Source: Mycobacterium sp. (lineage in GTDB: Bacteria; Actinomycetota; Actinomycetes; Mycobacteriales; Mycobacteriaceae). From it: a stretch of 32,842 nt of DNA. Shown in pieces: positions 12,539 to 21,431 of the stretch. Position numbers and translations under genes: made by a program. The DNA lies in contig JAOPWC010000081.1 of assembly GCA_025965895.1 (NCBI GenBank), positions 1 through 32,842 of the forward strand, in the 5' to 3' direction. The notes below the pieces were generated by a model. That model searched no databases, was not told the origin of the DNA, and worked only from the letters and a program-made list of their open reading frames with translations. Every line of letters begins with the position of its first letter. Position 1 is the stretch's first letter.

Positions 12539-12547
12539 GACTCTCCG

Positions 12548-13480
12548 ATGAGTGCCTTCAGCTACAGCGAAGCGATCGTCGTCGGCGCATTCCAGGGCGT
12601 GACTGAACTGTTCCCGGTGTCCAGCCTGGGGCATTCGGTGTTGATACCGGCGCTGGTCGGGGGCAGGTGGGCCCGTGACTTGAGCGTGTCCGCCCCCGAG
12701 TCGCCGTACCTGGCGTTCATCGTCGGACTTCACGTCGCCACGGCGGCCGCGCTGCTGGTGTTCTTCTGGCGGGACTGGGTCCGGATCATTGCGGGATTCA
12801 TCACGTCGCTTCGGTACCGGCGCGTCGAGACCCCTGCCGAGCGGCTGGCCTGGCTCATCATCCTGGCCACGATTCCCGTCGGGATCGCCGGACTGGCCCT
12901 CGAGCATGTGTTCAGGACGACACTCGGAAAACCCATTCCGGCGGCTGCCTTCCTTATTGCGAACGGGGTGGTGCTCTACGTCGGCGAACGGCTGCGGCGC
13001 CGCGCGCCCGCGCCGCCGGCCCTGACCCCCGCGACCAGTGGGCATGGCGCTGTCGGCGAGCGCCCCGACTCCGGGCTCGACCTCCCAGATCAGCGGCTCT
13101 CGGCGTTGCCGATGGGTCAGGGAGTGCTGATCGGGTCCGCGCAAATTCTCGCGCTGCTGCCGGGCATCAGCCGCTCAGGGATCGCGATGGTCGCCGGCCT
13201 GCTGCGCGGTTTGTCGCATGAGGAGGCCGCCCGGTTCTCGTTCCTGCTGGCCACGCCTGTCATTTTGGCTGCAGGGGCACTGAAGATCCCTGACCTCGCC
13301 GGGCCGCTCGGTGCGGGAATTCACGGCCAGGTGCTCGCCGGAAGCGTGGCTTCCTTCGTCAGCGCCTACCTCGCTGTGCGCTTCCTGACCCGCTACTTCC
13401 AGACCCGTACGCTGACGCCCTTCGCGATCTATTGCGTACTGGCCGGTGCGGCGAGCCTGCTCTGGCTGGTACTGCACTAA
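12548..13480 (+). CDS. uppP: Undecaprenyl-diphosphatase UppP (BacA)
   Basis: UppP (310 aa) is an integral membrane enzyme that dephosphorylates undecaprenyl diphosphate, or decaprenyl diphosphate in mycobacteria, to recycle the lipid carrier of peptidoglycan and arabinogalactan synthesis. Active-site motif 1 is FQGVTELFPVSSLGH (about 14-28), with the Glu of the E/QxxxE pattern, and motif 2 is PGISRSG with the catalytic Ser/Arg. About 7-8 hydrophobic helices are visible. A hydrophilic insert near residues 160-190 is usual in actinobacterial forms. The gene is flanked by its own candidate promoter and a 3' hairpin, so it seems monocistronic. Confidence 0.95.
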   Translation: MSAFSYSEAIVVGAFQGVTELFPVSSLGHSVLIPALVGGRWARDLSVSAPESPYLAFIVGLHVATAAALLVFFWRDWVRIIAGFITSLRYRRVETPAERLAWLIILATIPVGIAGLALEHVFRTTLGKPIPAAAFLIANGVVLYVGERLRRRAPAPPALTPATSGHGAVGERPDSGLDLPDQRLSALPMGQGVLIGSAQILALLPGISRSGIAMVAGLLRGLSHEEAARFSFLLATPVILAAGALKIPDLAGPLGAGIHGQVLAGSVASFVSAYLAVRFLTRYFQTRTLTPFAIYCVLAGAASLLWLVLH

Positions 13481-13487
13481 TTCCCGC

Positions 13488-13506
13488 TCCGCGCGTTCGG
13501 CGCGGA
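13488..13506 (+). terminator. Hairpin after uppP
   Basis: TCCGCGC-GTTCG-GCGCGGA is a perfect 7-bp GC stem with a 5-nt loop, 8 nt after the uppP stop. It lacks a T-tract, as many mycobacterial termination hairpins do. Confidence 0.6.
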
Positions 13507-13532
13507 AGACCGTTTCAGCGCCCCCGCCCCGT

Positions 13533-13538
13533 TAAACT
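13533..13538 (+). promoter_or_regulatory. Candidate -10 of the parA-scp operon
   Basis: TAAACT is a good TANNNT hexamer. It ends 7 nt before an ATG at 13546, which puts the expected transcription start at that ATG and 45 nt before the parA GTG. Confidence 0.45.
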
Positions 13539-13545
13539 TGCCCGG

Positions 13546-13593
13546 ATGTCCGCCAGCAGCGTGCACGCCCTGACCAGGGACGGTCGGGTGTGA
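13546..13593 (+). CDS. Candidate leaderless 15-codon ORF before parA
   Basis: The frame ATG...TGA encodes MSASSVHALTRDGRV. It begins where the transcript is expected to begin and its stop overlaps the parA GTG as GTGA (13590-13593). That arrangement would let ribosomes from the small ORF reinitiate on parA, which has no clear ribosome site of its own. Leaderless small ORFs are common in mycobacteria, but coding of this one is inferred from position only. Confidence 0.4.
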   Translation: MSASSVHALTRDGRV

Positions 13594-14453
13594 CCGACGA
13601 TCCAGACCACCCCGGGGTTGGCCTGACCGGCCGCGCTCCGCGGACCGTTCCGGATCCCCGGCCGAAGGAGCGCCACGGCCCGGCGCAGGTCATCGCCATG
13701 TGTAACCAGAAGGGCGGGGTCGGCAAGACGACGTCAACGATCAACCTGGGTGCGAGCCTGGCCGAATACGGGCGCCGGGTGCTGCTGGTGGACCTCGACC
13801 CGCAGGGTGCGCTGTCGGCCGGGCTCGGGGTGCCACACTACGAACTGGACGCAACGATCCACAATGTCCTGGTCGATGCGCGGGTGTCGATCGACGACGT
13901 GATGGTGCACACCCGCGTGAAGAACCTCGACCTGGTGCCCAGCAATATCGACTTGTCGGCCGCCGAAATCCAGCTGGTCAACGAGGTGGGGCGCGAGCAG
14001 ACGCTGGGTCGCGCGCTGTACCCGGTGCTTGATCGCTACGACTACGTGCTGATCGATTGCCAGCCGTCGCTGGGTCTGCTGACGGTCAACGCGCTCGCCT
14101 GCGCGGACGGTGTGGTGATCCCGACGGAATGCGAGTACTTCTCGCTGCGTGGTCTGGCGCTGTTGACCGACACCGTCGACAAGGTGCACGACCGGCTCAA
14201 CCCGAGACTGCGGATCAGTGGCATCCTGATCACCCGTTTCGACACCCGCACCGTCAACGCCCGTGAGGTGATGGCGCGGGTGGTCGAGCGCTTCGGCGAT
14301 CTGGTGTTCGACACCGTCATCACCCGCACCGTCCGGTTCCCTGAGACCAGCGTGGCCGGCGAGCCGATCACCACCTGGGCGCCCAAATCCGGCGGCGCGC
14401 AGGCCTATCGTTCGCTGGCGCGCGAGGTCATCGACCGCTTCAACGGCGCGTGA
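13590..14453 (+). CDS. ParA/Soj-family ATPase, Rv1708-like
   Basis: This 287-aa ParA/MinD-type ATPase has a deviant Walker A KGGVGKTT (41-48, signature Lys at 41), A' motif LLVDLDPQGALS and B motif VLIDCQPSLG. A basic, Pro-rich tail of about 30 residues precedes the ATPase. It lies directly before scpA and scpB, so it probably acts in chromosome organisation; it is not the origin-proximal ParA of the parAB pair. The start at GTG 13590 is bounded by an in-frame stop just upstream. The stop overlaps the scpA GTG by 4 bp. Confidence 0.93.
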   Translation: MTDDPDHPGVGLTGRAPRTVPDPRPKERHGPAQVIAMCNQKGGVGKTTSTINLGASLAEYGRRVLLVDLDPQGALSAGLGVPHYELDATIHNVLVDARVSIDDVMVHTRVKNLDLVPSNIDLSAAEIQLVNEVGREQTLGRALYPVLDRYDYVLIDCQPSLGLLTVNALACADGVVIPTECEYFSLRGLALLTDTVDKVHDRLNPRLRISGILITRFDTRTVNAREVMARVVERFGDLVFDTVITRTVRFPETSVAGEPITTWAPKSGGAQAYRSLAREVIDRFNGA

Positions 14454-15286
14454 CGGGCGGAGCCACAGCTCCGGCGACACCGGATTCGGACCCGTCGCCC
14501 GAGAAGGGATTCCAGGTCCGGCTCACCAACTTCGAGGGGCCGTTCGACCTGCTGCTGCAGCTGATCTTCGCCCAGCGGCTCGACGTCACCGAGGTGGCGC
14601 TGCATCGGGTCACCGACGAGTTCATCGCCTACACCAAAGCCATCGGCCCCGCGCTGCAGCTCGACGAGACAACCGCGTTCCTGGTGGTGGCCGCCACACT
14701 CCTCGATCTGAAGGCGGCGCGCCTGCTGCCGGCGGGGGAGGTAGAAGATGCCGAGGACCTCGCGCTGCTGGAGATGAGGGATCTCCTGTTCGCGCGGCTG
14801 CTGCAGTACCGGGCGTTCAAGCAAGTTGCCGAGATGTTCGCCGAGCTGGAGGCGGCCGCGCTGCGTAGCTATCCTCGGGCGGTGGCGCTGGAGGACCCGT
14901 ACGCCAATCTGTTGCCGGAGGTGATGCTCGGCGTGGATGCCGAGCGATTCGCACAGATCGCGGCGATCGCGTTCACTCCGCGGCCGGTGCCGAGCGTGGC
15001 CACCGAACATCTGCACGAGACGATGGTGTCGATCCCGGAGCAGGCCGGCCAGCTGCTCAGCCTGTTGGAGCGTCGCGGCGTCGGCGCGTGGGCGACGTTT
15101 TCCGACCTGGTCGCCGACTGCCGCGAGCCGATCGAGATCGTCGGGCGTTTCCTGGCGCTGCTCGAGCTGTACAGGATGCGGGCGGTAGCATTCGAGCAGT
15201 CAGAACCACTAGGTGTGCTCCAGATTTCGTGGACCGGAGACCGTCCAGCAGCCGACGACCTGGTGGAGGCGCAAGACGATCAATGA
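14450..15286 (+). CDS. scpA: Segregation and condensation protein ScpA (kleisin)
   Basis: ScpA (278 aa) is the kleisin subunit that bridges the SMC heads and binds ScpB dimers. The family N-terminal motif FEGPFDLLLQLI lies around residue 25-36, then a helical SMC-neck-binding region, an acidic central part and a C-terminal winged helix (about 185-265; SLLERRGVGAWATFSDL). The GTG overlaps the parA stop (GTGA). Spacing to scpB is 7 nt. Confidence 0.95.
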   Translation: MTGGATAPATPDSDPSPEKGFQVRLTNFEGPFDLLLQLIFAQRLDVTEVALHRVTDEFIAYTKAIGPALQLDETTAFLVVAATLLDLKAARLLPAGEVEDAEDLALLEMRDLLFARLLQYRAFKQVAEMFAELEAAALRSYPRAVALEDPYANLLPEVMLGVDAERFAQIAAIAFTPRPVPSVATEHLHETMVSIPEQAGQLLSLLERRGVGAWATFSDLVADCREPIEIVGRFLALLELYRMRAVAFEQSEPLGVLQISWTGDRPAADDLVEAQDDQ

Positions 15287-15293
15287 GCCACCG

Positions 15294-15983
15294 ATGAGCG
15301 ACGAAATCCCTGATCTCGACCTTGGCCTCGAGCTGGAGCCGCAGACTCAGCTCGACGACACCGAGCTGACCGCGGCGCTCGAGGCACTGCTGCTGGTGGT
15401 CGACACGCCGGTGTCGGTGGCCACGCTGGCCACCGTGACGCAGCAGACCACCAGCCGGGTGGCGGGCACACTGAACCGGATGGCCATCGAACTCGCTGAC
15501 CGGGGCAGCGGAATCGACCTGCGTGAGGCGGGCGGCGGGTGGCGGATGTACACCCGGGCCAGGTTTGCCCCGTACGTGGAGAAGCTGCTGCTCGACGGTG
15601 CCCGGTCGAAGCTGACGCGCGCGGCGTTGGAGACGCTGGCGGTGGTCGCCTATCGGCAGCCTGTGACTCGCGCCCGGGTAAGCGCGGTGCGCGGCGTCAA
15701 CGTCGACGCGGTGATGCGCACGCTGCTGGCCCGCGGCCTGATCACCGAGGCCGGCACCGATCCGGACACCGGGGCGATGACATTCGCGACCACGGAGCTG
15801 TTCCTGGAGCGGCTGGGGTTGTCGTCGCTGGCCGACCTGCCCGACATCGCGCCGCTGCTGCCCGATATCGACGTGATCGACGACATCAGCGAATCCCTGG
15901 ACGAGGAGCCGCGATTCGTCAGGCTCAGGGGCAGGGACACGGCCGATGCGCAGCTGCAGGCGTTCGACGTGGACCGGGAGTGA
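15294..15983 (+). CDS. scpB: Segregation and condensation protein ScpB
   Basis: ScpB (229 aa) forms a dimer of tandem winged helices that binds the ScpA kleisin. An acidic N-terminal tail (SDEIPDLDLGLELE) precedes the first winged helix (LEALLLVVDTPVSV). The second carries the hallmark LETLAVVAYRQPVTRARV and VNVDAVMRTLLARGLI. The start ATG at 15294 lies 7 nt after scpA. An upstream open frame from 15213 lies in scpA and has no ScpB character. The C-terminal acidic tail is normal for actinobacteria. Confidence 0.95.
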   Translation: MSDEIPDLDLGLELEPQTQLDDTELTAALEALLLVVDTPVSVATLATVTQQTTSRVAGTLNRMAIELADRGSGIDLREAGGGWRMYTRARFAPYVEKLLLDGARSKLTRAALETLAVVAYRQPVTRARVSAVRGVNVDAVMRTLLARGLITEAGTDPDTGAMTFATTELFLERLGLSSLADLPDIAPLLPDIDVIDDISESLDEEPRFVRLRGRDTADAQLQAFDVDRE

Positions 15984-15984
15984 G

Positions 15985-16734
15985 ATGGCGGCCTCTGCTG
16001 ATGAGGGTGTACGGCTGCAGAAGGTGTTGTCGCAGGCCGGAATTGCGTCACGACGGGCGGCCGAGAAGATGATCATCGACGGGCGCGTCGAGGTCGACGG
16101 TCGAGTCGTCACAGAATTGGGCACACGCGTGGACCCGCAGAGATCGGTGGTGCGCGTCGACGGCGCACGGGTGATGTCCGACGATTCGCTGGTGCATCTG
16201 GCGCTGAACAAGCCGCGGGGCATGCATTCGACGATGTCCGACGACCGCGGCCGGCCGTGCATCGGGGATTTGGTCGAGCACCGGGTGCGGGGCAACAAGA
16301 AGCTGTTTCACGTCGGCCGGCTGGACGCCGACACCGAGGGATTGATTTTGCTGACCAACGACGGTGAATTGGCCCATCGGCTGATGCATCCCTCCTACGA
16401 GGTTCCGAAGACGTATCTGGCCACGGTGAACGGGACAGTGCCACGCACGCTCGGCAAGAAGTTGCGGGCCGGAGTGGACCTGGAGGACGGCCCGGTACAC
16501 GTCGACGACTTCGCGGTGGTGGACGCGGTTCCCGGCAAGACCCTGGTGCGGGTCACGTTGCACGAGGGACGCAAGCGGGTGGTGCGCCGGTTGTTGGCCG
16601 CGGTCGGCTATTCGGTGCAGTCGTTGGTGCGCACCGACATTGGGGCCGTCTCGTTGGGAAACCAGAGGCCGGGCAGCATCAGGCCGTTGAACCGTGCTGA
16701 GGTCGGCGAGCTGTACAAGGCGGTGGGGCTGTGA
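15985..16734 (+). CDS. rRNA pseudouridine synthase, RluB/RsuA family (Rv1711-like)
   Basis: This 249-aa protein has an N-terminal S4 domain ([18 protein letters not shown], about 9-26) and an RsuA/RluB/E/F catalytic domain. The catalytic Asp is in [17 protein letters not shown]. The C-terminal [15 protein letters not shown] is the conserved RNA-contact block. RluB makes a pseudouridine in helix 93 of 23S rRNA; the exact target here is inferred from family. The ATG at 15985 follows the scpB stop by one base, with GGGAG just upstream. The stop overlaps the cmk GTG. Confidence 0.93.
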   Translation: MAASADEGVRLQKVLSQAGIASRRAAEKMIIDGRVEVDGRVVTELGTRVDPQRSVVRVDGARVMSDDSLVHLALNKPRGMHSTMSDDRGRPCIGDLVEHRVRGNKKLFHVGRLDADTEGLILLTNDGELAHRLMHPSYEVPKTYLATVNGTVPRTLGKKLRAGVDLEDGPVHVDDFAVVDAVPGKTLVRVTLHEGRKRVVRRLLAAVGYSVQSLVRTDIGAVSLGNQRPGSIRPLNRAEVGELYKAVGL

Positions 16735-17417
16735 ACGACTCGGTGGCGATCGCGGTCGACGGTCCCGCCGGCACCGGAAAATCTTCGGTGTCAAGGGGTT
16801 TGGCCCGCAAGCTGGGTGCGCGGTATCTGGATACCGGAGCAATGTACCGGATGGTGACGTTGGCGCTTCTTCGGGCCGGTGTCGACCTGACCGACCCGGA
16901 CGCGATGGCCGCTGCGGCGGCAGACGTGCAGATGGCGGTGAGCTACGACCCTGATGAAGATTGCTCGTTTCTTGCCGGAGAGGATGTTTCGGCGGAGATC
17001 CGCGGCGACGAGGTGACGCGAGCGGTGTCAGCCGTGTCAGCGGTGCCGGAGGTCCGCAAGCAGCTGGTTGAATTGCAGCGCCAACTCGCGACCGGCCCGG
17101 GCAGCGTCGTCGTCGAGGGCCGCGACATCGGGACGGTCGTGCTGACGGACGCGGATGTGAAGTTCTTCCTGACCGCGTCGGCCGAAACACGGGCGAAGCG
17201 GCGCAATGACCAGAACGTTGCGAGCGGGCTGGGCGACGACTACGCCGGCGTGCTGGCCGATGTGCGCCGCCGCGATCACCTCGATTCGACGCGCGTCGTG
17301 TCGCCGTTGCGGGCGGCGCAGGACGCGATTGTGATCGACACCAGCGACATGACGGAGGCACGGGTGATCGCGCGCCTGCTGGAACTGGTCGAGGAGCGGA
17401 CGGGGGCAGTCCGGTGA
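16731..17417 (+). CDS. cmk: Cytidylate kinase
   Basis: CMP/dCMP kinase (228 aa) supplies CDP and dCDP. The P-loop is GPAGTGKSS (about 10-18), followed by [14 protein letters not shown], which binds the CMP base, and the conserved [10 protein letters not shown] and [12 protein letters not shown] lid regions. The length fits the bacterial short-type family. It is coupled on both sides by 4-bp overlaps (GTGA), to the pseudouridine synthase and to der. This order is kept across actinobacteria. Confidence 0.97.
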   Translation: MNDSVAIAVDGPAGTGKSSVSRGLARKLGARYLDTGAMYRMVTLALLRAGVDLTDPDAMAAAAADVQMAVSYDPDEDCSFLAGEDVSAEIRGDEVTRAVSAVSAVPEVRKQLVELQRQLATGPGSVVVEGRDIGTVVLTDADVKFFLTASAETRAKRRNDQNVASGLGDDYAGVLADVRRRDHLDSTRVVSPLRAAQDAIVIDTSDMTEARVIARLLELVEERTGAVR

Positions 17418-18829
17418 CCGAACGTGATGTCGACGGCACATGGGTCGACGAAAGCGATTGGAAGGTCGGCGAAGACGTGGGGGGTGCGCCGACCGAGGAG
17501 GCGTCGGGCCCCCCTCCGGTCGTTGCCGTTGTCGGTCGCCCCAACGTGGGAAAGTCGACCCTGGTCAATCGAATCCTGGGGCGCCGTGAGGCGGTGGTCC
17601 AGGACTTGCCCGGGGTGACCCGTGACCGGGTGTCCTACGAAGCATTGTGGACCGGGCGGCGGTTCGTCGTGCAGGACACCGGCGGTTGGGAACCGGACGC
17701 CAAGGGGCTGCAACAGTTGGTGGCCGAGCAGGCCTCGGTGGCGATGCGCACCGCCGACGCCATCGTCCTGGTGGTCGACGCGGTGGTGGGCGCCACGACG
17801 GGGGATGAGGCGGCGGCCCGCACGTTACGCCGGTCCGGCAAGCCGGTGTTCTTGGCCGCGAACAAGGTTGACAGCGAGAGGGGAGAGGCCGATGCGGCCG
17901 AGCTGTGGTCGCTGGGTCTCGGCCAGCCGTATGCCGTGAGCGCGATGCACGGTCGCGGGGTGGCCGACCTGCTGGATGACGTGGTGGCCGCGCTGCCGCA
18001 GGTGTCGGAGGCCGGGCCGACGGGCGGGGGTCCGCGGCGGGTGGCCCTGGTAGGCAAGCCGAACGTCGGCAAGAGCTCGCTGCTGAACAAACTGGCGGGG
18101 GATCAGCGCTCGGTGGTGCACGAGGTGGCGGGGACCACCGTGGACCCGGTGGACTCGCTGATCGAGCTGGACGGCAAGGTGTGGCGCTTCGTCGACACGG
18201 CAGGCCTACGACGCAAGGTCGCACAGGCCAGCGGGCACGAGTTCTACGCATCGGTCCGCACCCGGGGCGCAATCGACTCAGCTGAGGTCGCGGTGGTATT
18301 GATCGACGCGTCGCAGCCGATCACCGAGCAAGATCAACGGGTGATATCGATGGTTGTCGAGGCGGGCCGCGCGTTGGTCCTGGCGTTCAACAAGTGGGAC
18401 CTGGTGGACGACGAGCGCCGCTATCAGCTCGACCGCGAGATGGAACGCGAGTTGGCGCAGGTTCAGTGGGCACAACGGGTGAACATCTCGGCGAAAACCG
18501 GCCGAGCGGTGCAGAAGCTGGTGCCGGCGCTCGAGGCGTCGTTGGAGTCGTGGGACAAGCGGGTGTCGACGGGCCAACTGAATGCGTGGATCAAGGAGGT
18601 GGTGGCCGCGACGCCGCCTCCGGTGCGCGGCGGAAAGCAGCCTCGGATCCTGTTCGCGACCCAGGCCACCGCACGGCCGCCGACGTTCGTGTTGTTCACC
18701 ACAGGGTTCCTGGAGGCGGGCTATCGGCGGTTCTTGGAGCGGCGGCTACGCGAGACGTTCGGTTTTGAGGGCAGCCCGATCCGCATCAACGTGAGGGTGC
18801 GGGAGAAGCGGTCCGCCCGCTCTCGATGA
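17414..18829 (+). CDS. der: Ribosome-assembly GTPase Der (EngA)
   Basis: Der (471 aa) has two tandem GTPase domains and a C-terminal KH-like domain and acts in 50S subunit maturation. G1 motifs are GRPNVGKST (about 42-50) and [10 protein letters not shown]3 motifs are DTGGW and DTAGL; G4 motifs are NKVD and NKWD. The first ~35 residues are an acidic actinobacterial extension. The GTG overlaps the cmk stop. The gene ends 9 nt before the stop of the convergent histidine kinase. Confidence 0.97.
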   Translation: MTERDVDGTWVDESDWKVGEDVGGAPTEEASGPPPVVAVVGRPNVGKSTLVNRILGRREAVVQDLPGVTRDRVSYEALWTGRRFVVQDTGGWEPDAKGLQQLVAEQASVAMRTADAIVLVVDAVVGATTGDEAAARTLRRSGKPVFLAANKVDSERGEADAAELWSLGLGQPYAVSAMHGRGVADLLDDVVAALPQVSEAGPTGGGPRRVALVGKPNVGKSSLLNKLAGDQRSVVHEVAGTTVDPVDSLIELDGKVWRFVDTAGLRRKVAQASGHEFYASVRTRGAIDSAEVAVVLIDASQPITEQDQRVISMVVEAGRALVLAFNKWDLVDDERRYQLDREMERELAQVQWAQRVNISAKTGRAVQKLVPALEASLESWDKRVSTGQLNAWIKEVVAATPPPVRGGKQPRILFATQATARPPTFVLFTTGFLEAGYRRFLERRLRETFGFEGSPIRINVRVREKRSARSR

Positions 18830-18841
18830 CGCCGCGCGTCA
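18827..18841. terminator. Short hairpin across convergent stops (der / histidine kinase)
   Basis: TGACGC-CGC-GCGTCA is a perfect 6-bp palindrome whose two ends are exactly the TGA of der and the TGA of the kinase. There is no T-tract. A role in bidirectional termination is possible but unproven. Confidence 0.3.
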
Positions 18842-21100
18842 AGCTGTGCTCATCAGAACCGGTTCCGAACCCGATCCGTCCCGGGAGTCGTGGCTGACCG
18901 TCATCCATGCCCTGCCGGCGGAGCATACGAAGTTCGTGACGTTGCTGAACGTCAACACCCGTTCGACGATCGCTGGCGAATGCACATCGCACACCACGCT
19001 GCCGGTGACTTCGCCGCCGCCGGCGGTCAACACGATGCGGGCTGACCGGTCCGTCGCGGCAACCAATTGTGCGATCGGCATGGCGAACTCGCGGACTTTG
19101 GCTGCACTGATGGCCGGCAGGTCGTCGTCGGCGTCGATCGACACGTCGACGCCGCGTTCTTCGGCGACCTCCGCCAGCGAGCGGATCTCGGCCAGCAGGG
19201 GATGCCTGGGTGCGTGCGAATGGTCGAAAAGCATTCGCAGCCGGCAGGATTCAATCCTCGCTTGCCGCCGGATCTCGGGCGTCGCCTCATTGCGGCTCAA
19301 TGCCTTCAACACGGGTAACACCCGGTTGATCACCTCCGCGTAGCGAGTTAAGTAATCAGTTTGCAGGGCCTCCGCCACCCGTTCTTTGGTCACCACCTGA
19401 AGGTGCGCTTCGTTTTCTGCCCGTGCGTCATGAGCCGCCTGACGCGCGATCGTGCTGAACGTCAGCGCGAACACTTGCGCTATCAGGTAACTGGCCAGCG
19501 ACAAACCAAGGTGGACCGTCATGTGGGCCGACGGATCGCGCATCAGCTCGACCGCGGCAGGGATAATCCAGTACGCCGACAAGACGGCGGCCGCACGCAA
19601 CGGGGGCCACCCCAGTAGCAACGGCACGACGCACCACCCGATCGCGCCGAGTGACCAGTTGCGTTGGCTGCTCAGCATGTCGGTGCTGAGGAGTGCCGGC
19701 TGCAGCAGCGCGATCGTCGCCAGCACCAGGGCCGCGCCCCACCCGAACCACCTGGTCTTGTTGAGGATTACCGGGATCCCAGCCAGCGCGCAGAGCGCGG
19801 TCAGGCACGCCAGAGCACACTGAATCGCCGGGTGGTGGGTGGAGTTGAGACCCCACGGCACGGTGGCCCCGAGACCGATGACCGCGAAACCGGCGATGGC
19901 TGACCCGTACGCGACCTGCACCCGCCTGATGAAGCGCTCGGTGTCGGCAATCAAGGTGGTCTGCTTGGCGGTCGGGCAGTCTTCGAGCCAGGACAGTTCG
20001 ACCACAGTGCCTTCGGTCGAAGACGAGCGGATCACACCGGTTCCGCCTGCGCGCTGCATGCGGCCGGTGATGGACTCCCGCATCCCATGGCCGCGTCGCA
20101 CCGTTTCATGCGCGAAGCCCACGCCGTTGTCGGTGACGGTGATGCGGTGGGGGGCAATATCAACGTGAATTGTGGTCGCGTTGGCGTGCCGATCGACGTT
20201 ATTGGCGGCTTCTCGCACCGCCGCCGCCACCGCGGACGCCAGCTGCCCACTGACCCGGACCTTGTCCTCGCCGGTGAAGATGACCGGTATGTCAACGTGC
20301 TGAACAGCGCCGCGCAGCATGGCCACCAGGTCAGCCGGCGCGGATGAATGATGCCAGGGCCGCTGGCCGAGGAGGTCCAGATCGCGCGTCGCCTGGGCTG
20401 CGAGGCGACTCGGTGGAAGCACCGTGCCCTGCCCGACAAGCAAGAGGGTGGCGGCCGCCGTGTCGTGCAGGACAGCCAACTGCTCCCGGTCGTAGTTGCG
20501 GCGCGCCTCGGCGACGTGCTCGGCAATTTCGGCGGCTGCACGGTCCTTGCGAGCTCGGTCGACGGCCGCGGCGATCCGCCAGATCATGAACCGCACCAGG
20601 GTTCCTGTCACCCACTGCACGACAACGAAGTAGATGTCGTCGACAGCGGCAATGCCGTTCCACCCGACGACGGCCGCCGCTCCCCAGGTGTACGCCCCCA
20701 GGATCAGGAGCGTCGTGGGAAGTGAGAGCCGCGGCGCGAGTTGTATCGCGAACGTCGCCACCGCGGCGCACGCGATCGCTTGTGGCGCGCTGTTGGTGGT
20801 GAAGAACCGGGGGTCATCAACTATCGACGAGAGGGCCGCGCACACGGCCATGGTGACGGCGACGTCCGCCGCCGTCCAGATCGGCCTCTGTGATCGGGTA
20901 GCAAGCCGATACACGGCCCAGCAGCCCACGCCCAGCAGAAGCCAGCGGCCTGCCGCCTCGACTTCAGCGCCGGGGTTGGCAAAATTGACGGCGGCCACCA
21001 CCAGGCTTGCGCTGTGCCTCAGCGAAATGCACAACATGGCTGCCCAGCGCTGCATGTGCCGCTGCGCGGCGCCGATGCCGCGCCCCCCGGTCCCCTCCAT
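18839..21100 (-). CDS. Large membrane histidine kinase with doubled architecture
   Basis: This 753-aa protein starts with about five hydrophobic segments (20-175). A NarL/DesK-type dimerisation helix follows, with the likely phospho-acceptor H212 in LHDTAAATLL, then an HATPase domain: N-box REAANNVDRHA (296-306), G1 DNGVGF (324-329), G2 GHGMRESI (337-344). A second hydrophobic block (about 395-550) follows, then a region shaped like another kinase core (570-735) that lacks a clear H-box, N-box and G-boxes. The second half is probably a degenerate duplicate with a regulatory role. The partner is probably the LuxR-type regulator 1.6 kb upstream. The ATG at 21100 has AAGGAG 12 nt upstream, longer than ideal; M16 is an alternative start. 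Confidence 0.85.
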   Translation of the reverse strand: MEGTGGRGIGAAQRHMQRWAAMLCISLRHSASLVVAAVNFANPGAEVEAAGRWLLLGVGCWAVYRLATRSQRPIWTAADVAVTMAVCAALSSIVDDPRFFTTNSAPQAIACAAVATFAIQLAPRLSLPTTLLILGAYTWGAAAVVGWNGIAAVDDIYFVVVQWVTGTLVRFMIWRIAAAVDRARKDRAAAEIAEHVAEARRNYDREQLAVLHDTAAATLLLVGQGTVLPPSRLAAQATRDLDLLGQRPWHHSSAPADLVAMLRGAVQHVDIPVIFTGEDKVRVSGQLASAVAAAVREAANNVDRHANATTIHVDIAPHRITVTDNGVGFAHETVRRGHGMRESITGRMQRAGGTGVIRSSSTEGTVVELSWLEDCPTAKQTTLIADTERFIRRVQVAYGSAIAGFAVIGLGATVPWGLNSTHHPAIQCALACLTALCALAGIPVILNKTRWFGWGAALVLATIALLQPALLSTDMLSSQRNWSLGAIGWCVVPLLLGWPPLRAAAVLSAYWIIPAAVELMRDPSAHMTVHLGLSLASYLIAQVFALTFSTIARQAAHDARAENEAHLQVVTKERVAEALQTDYLTRYAEVINRVLPVLKALSRNEATPEIRRQARIESCRLRMLFDHSHAPRHPLLAEIRSLAEVAEERGVDVSIDADDDLPAISAAKVREFAMPIAQLVAATDRSARIVLTAGGGEVTGSVVCDVHSPAIVERVLTFSNVTNFVCSAGRAWMTVSHDSRDGSGSEPVLMSTA

Positions 21101-21431
21101 ATTCCGCGATTCTCTCCTTACGGCGCAGAAAATTTATCGGCTTTGAGGGCAATCTACAGTCGCTCAGCAGCGACCGGACGCGGCCTCTCCCTGACCTTTC
21201 GCCCCGATACCAAACTATGGTTTGCAGACGCGCGGGAAATAGGCCGAATGTCACTCGCGGTACGGCGGAAGTCCCTTTGGTGACTCGCCGGAACGCGACG
21301 GCCGCCGCGCCGTGACCGTACACACCCCTCGAATGCCGGTCCGCAGCGCAGCGCCGCCACGGCAGTAATCCCAGCACAGCGGGGCGCCGACGCGTGTCCG
21401 CCGCACGACCGACAAAGAGGCCTCCTGACGA
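21101..21431. promoter_or_regulatory. Upstream region of the histidine kinase with two palindromes
   Basis: This 331-bp spacer has no supported gene. It holds GTCGCT-CAGC-AGCGAC (21159-21174) and CAAAC-TATG-GTTTG (21211-21224), both perfect inverted repeats 60-125 bp before the kinase start. They are candidate operators, for example for the paired response regulator. Confidence 0.35.

Noticed and set aside
18839..19343. Plus-strand frames opposite the histidine kinase, including one at 18846-19343
   Set aside because: They are shadows of the kinase reading frame and have no recognisable motifs.
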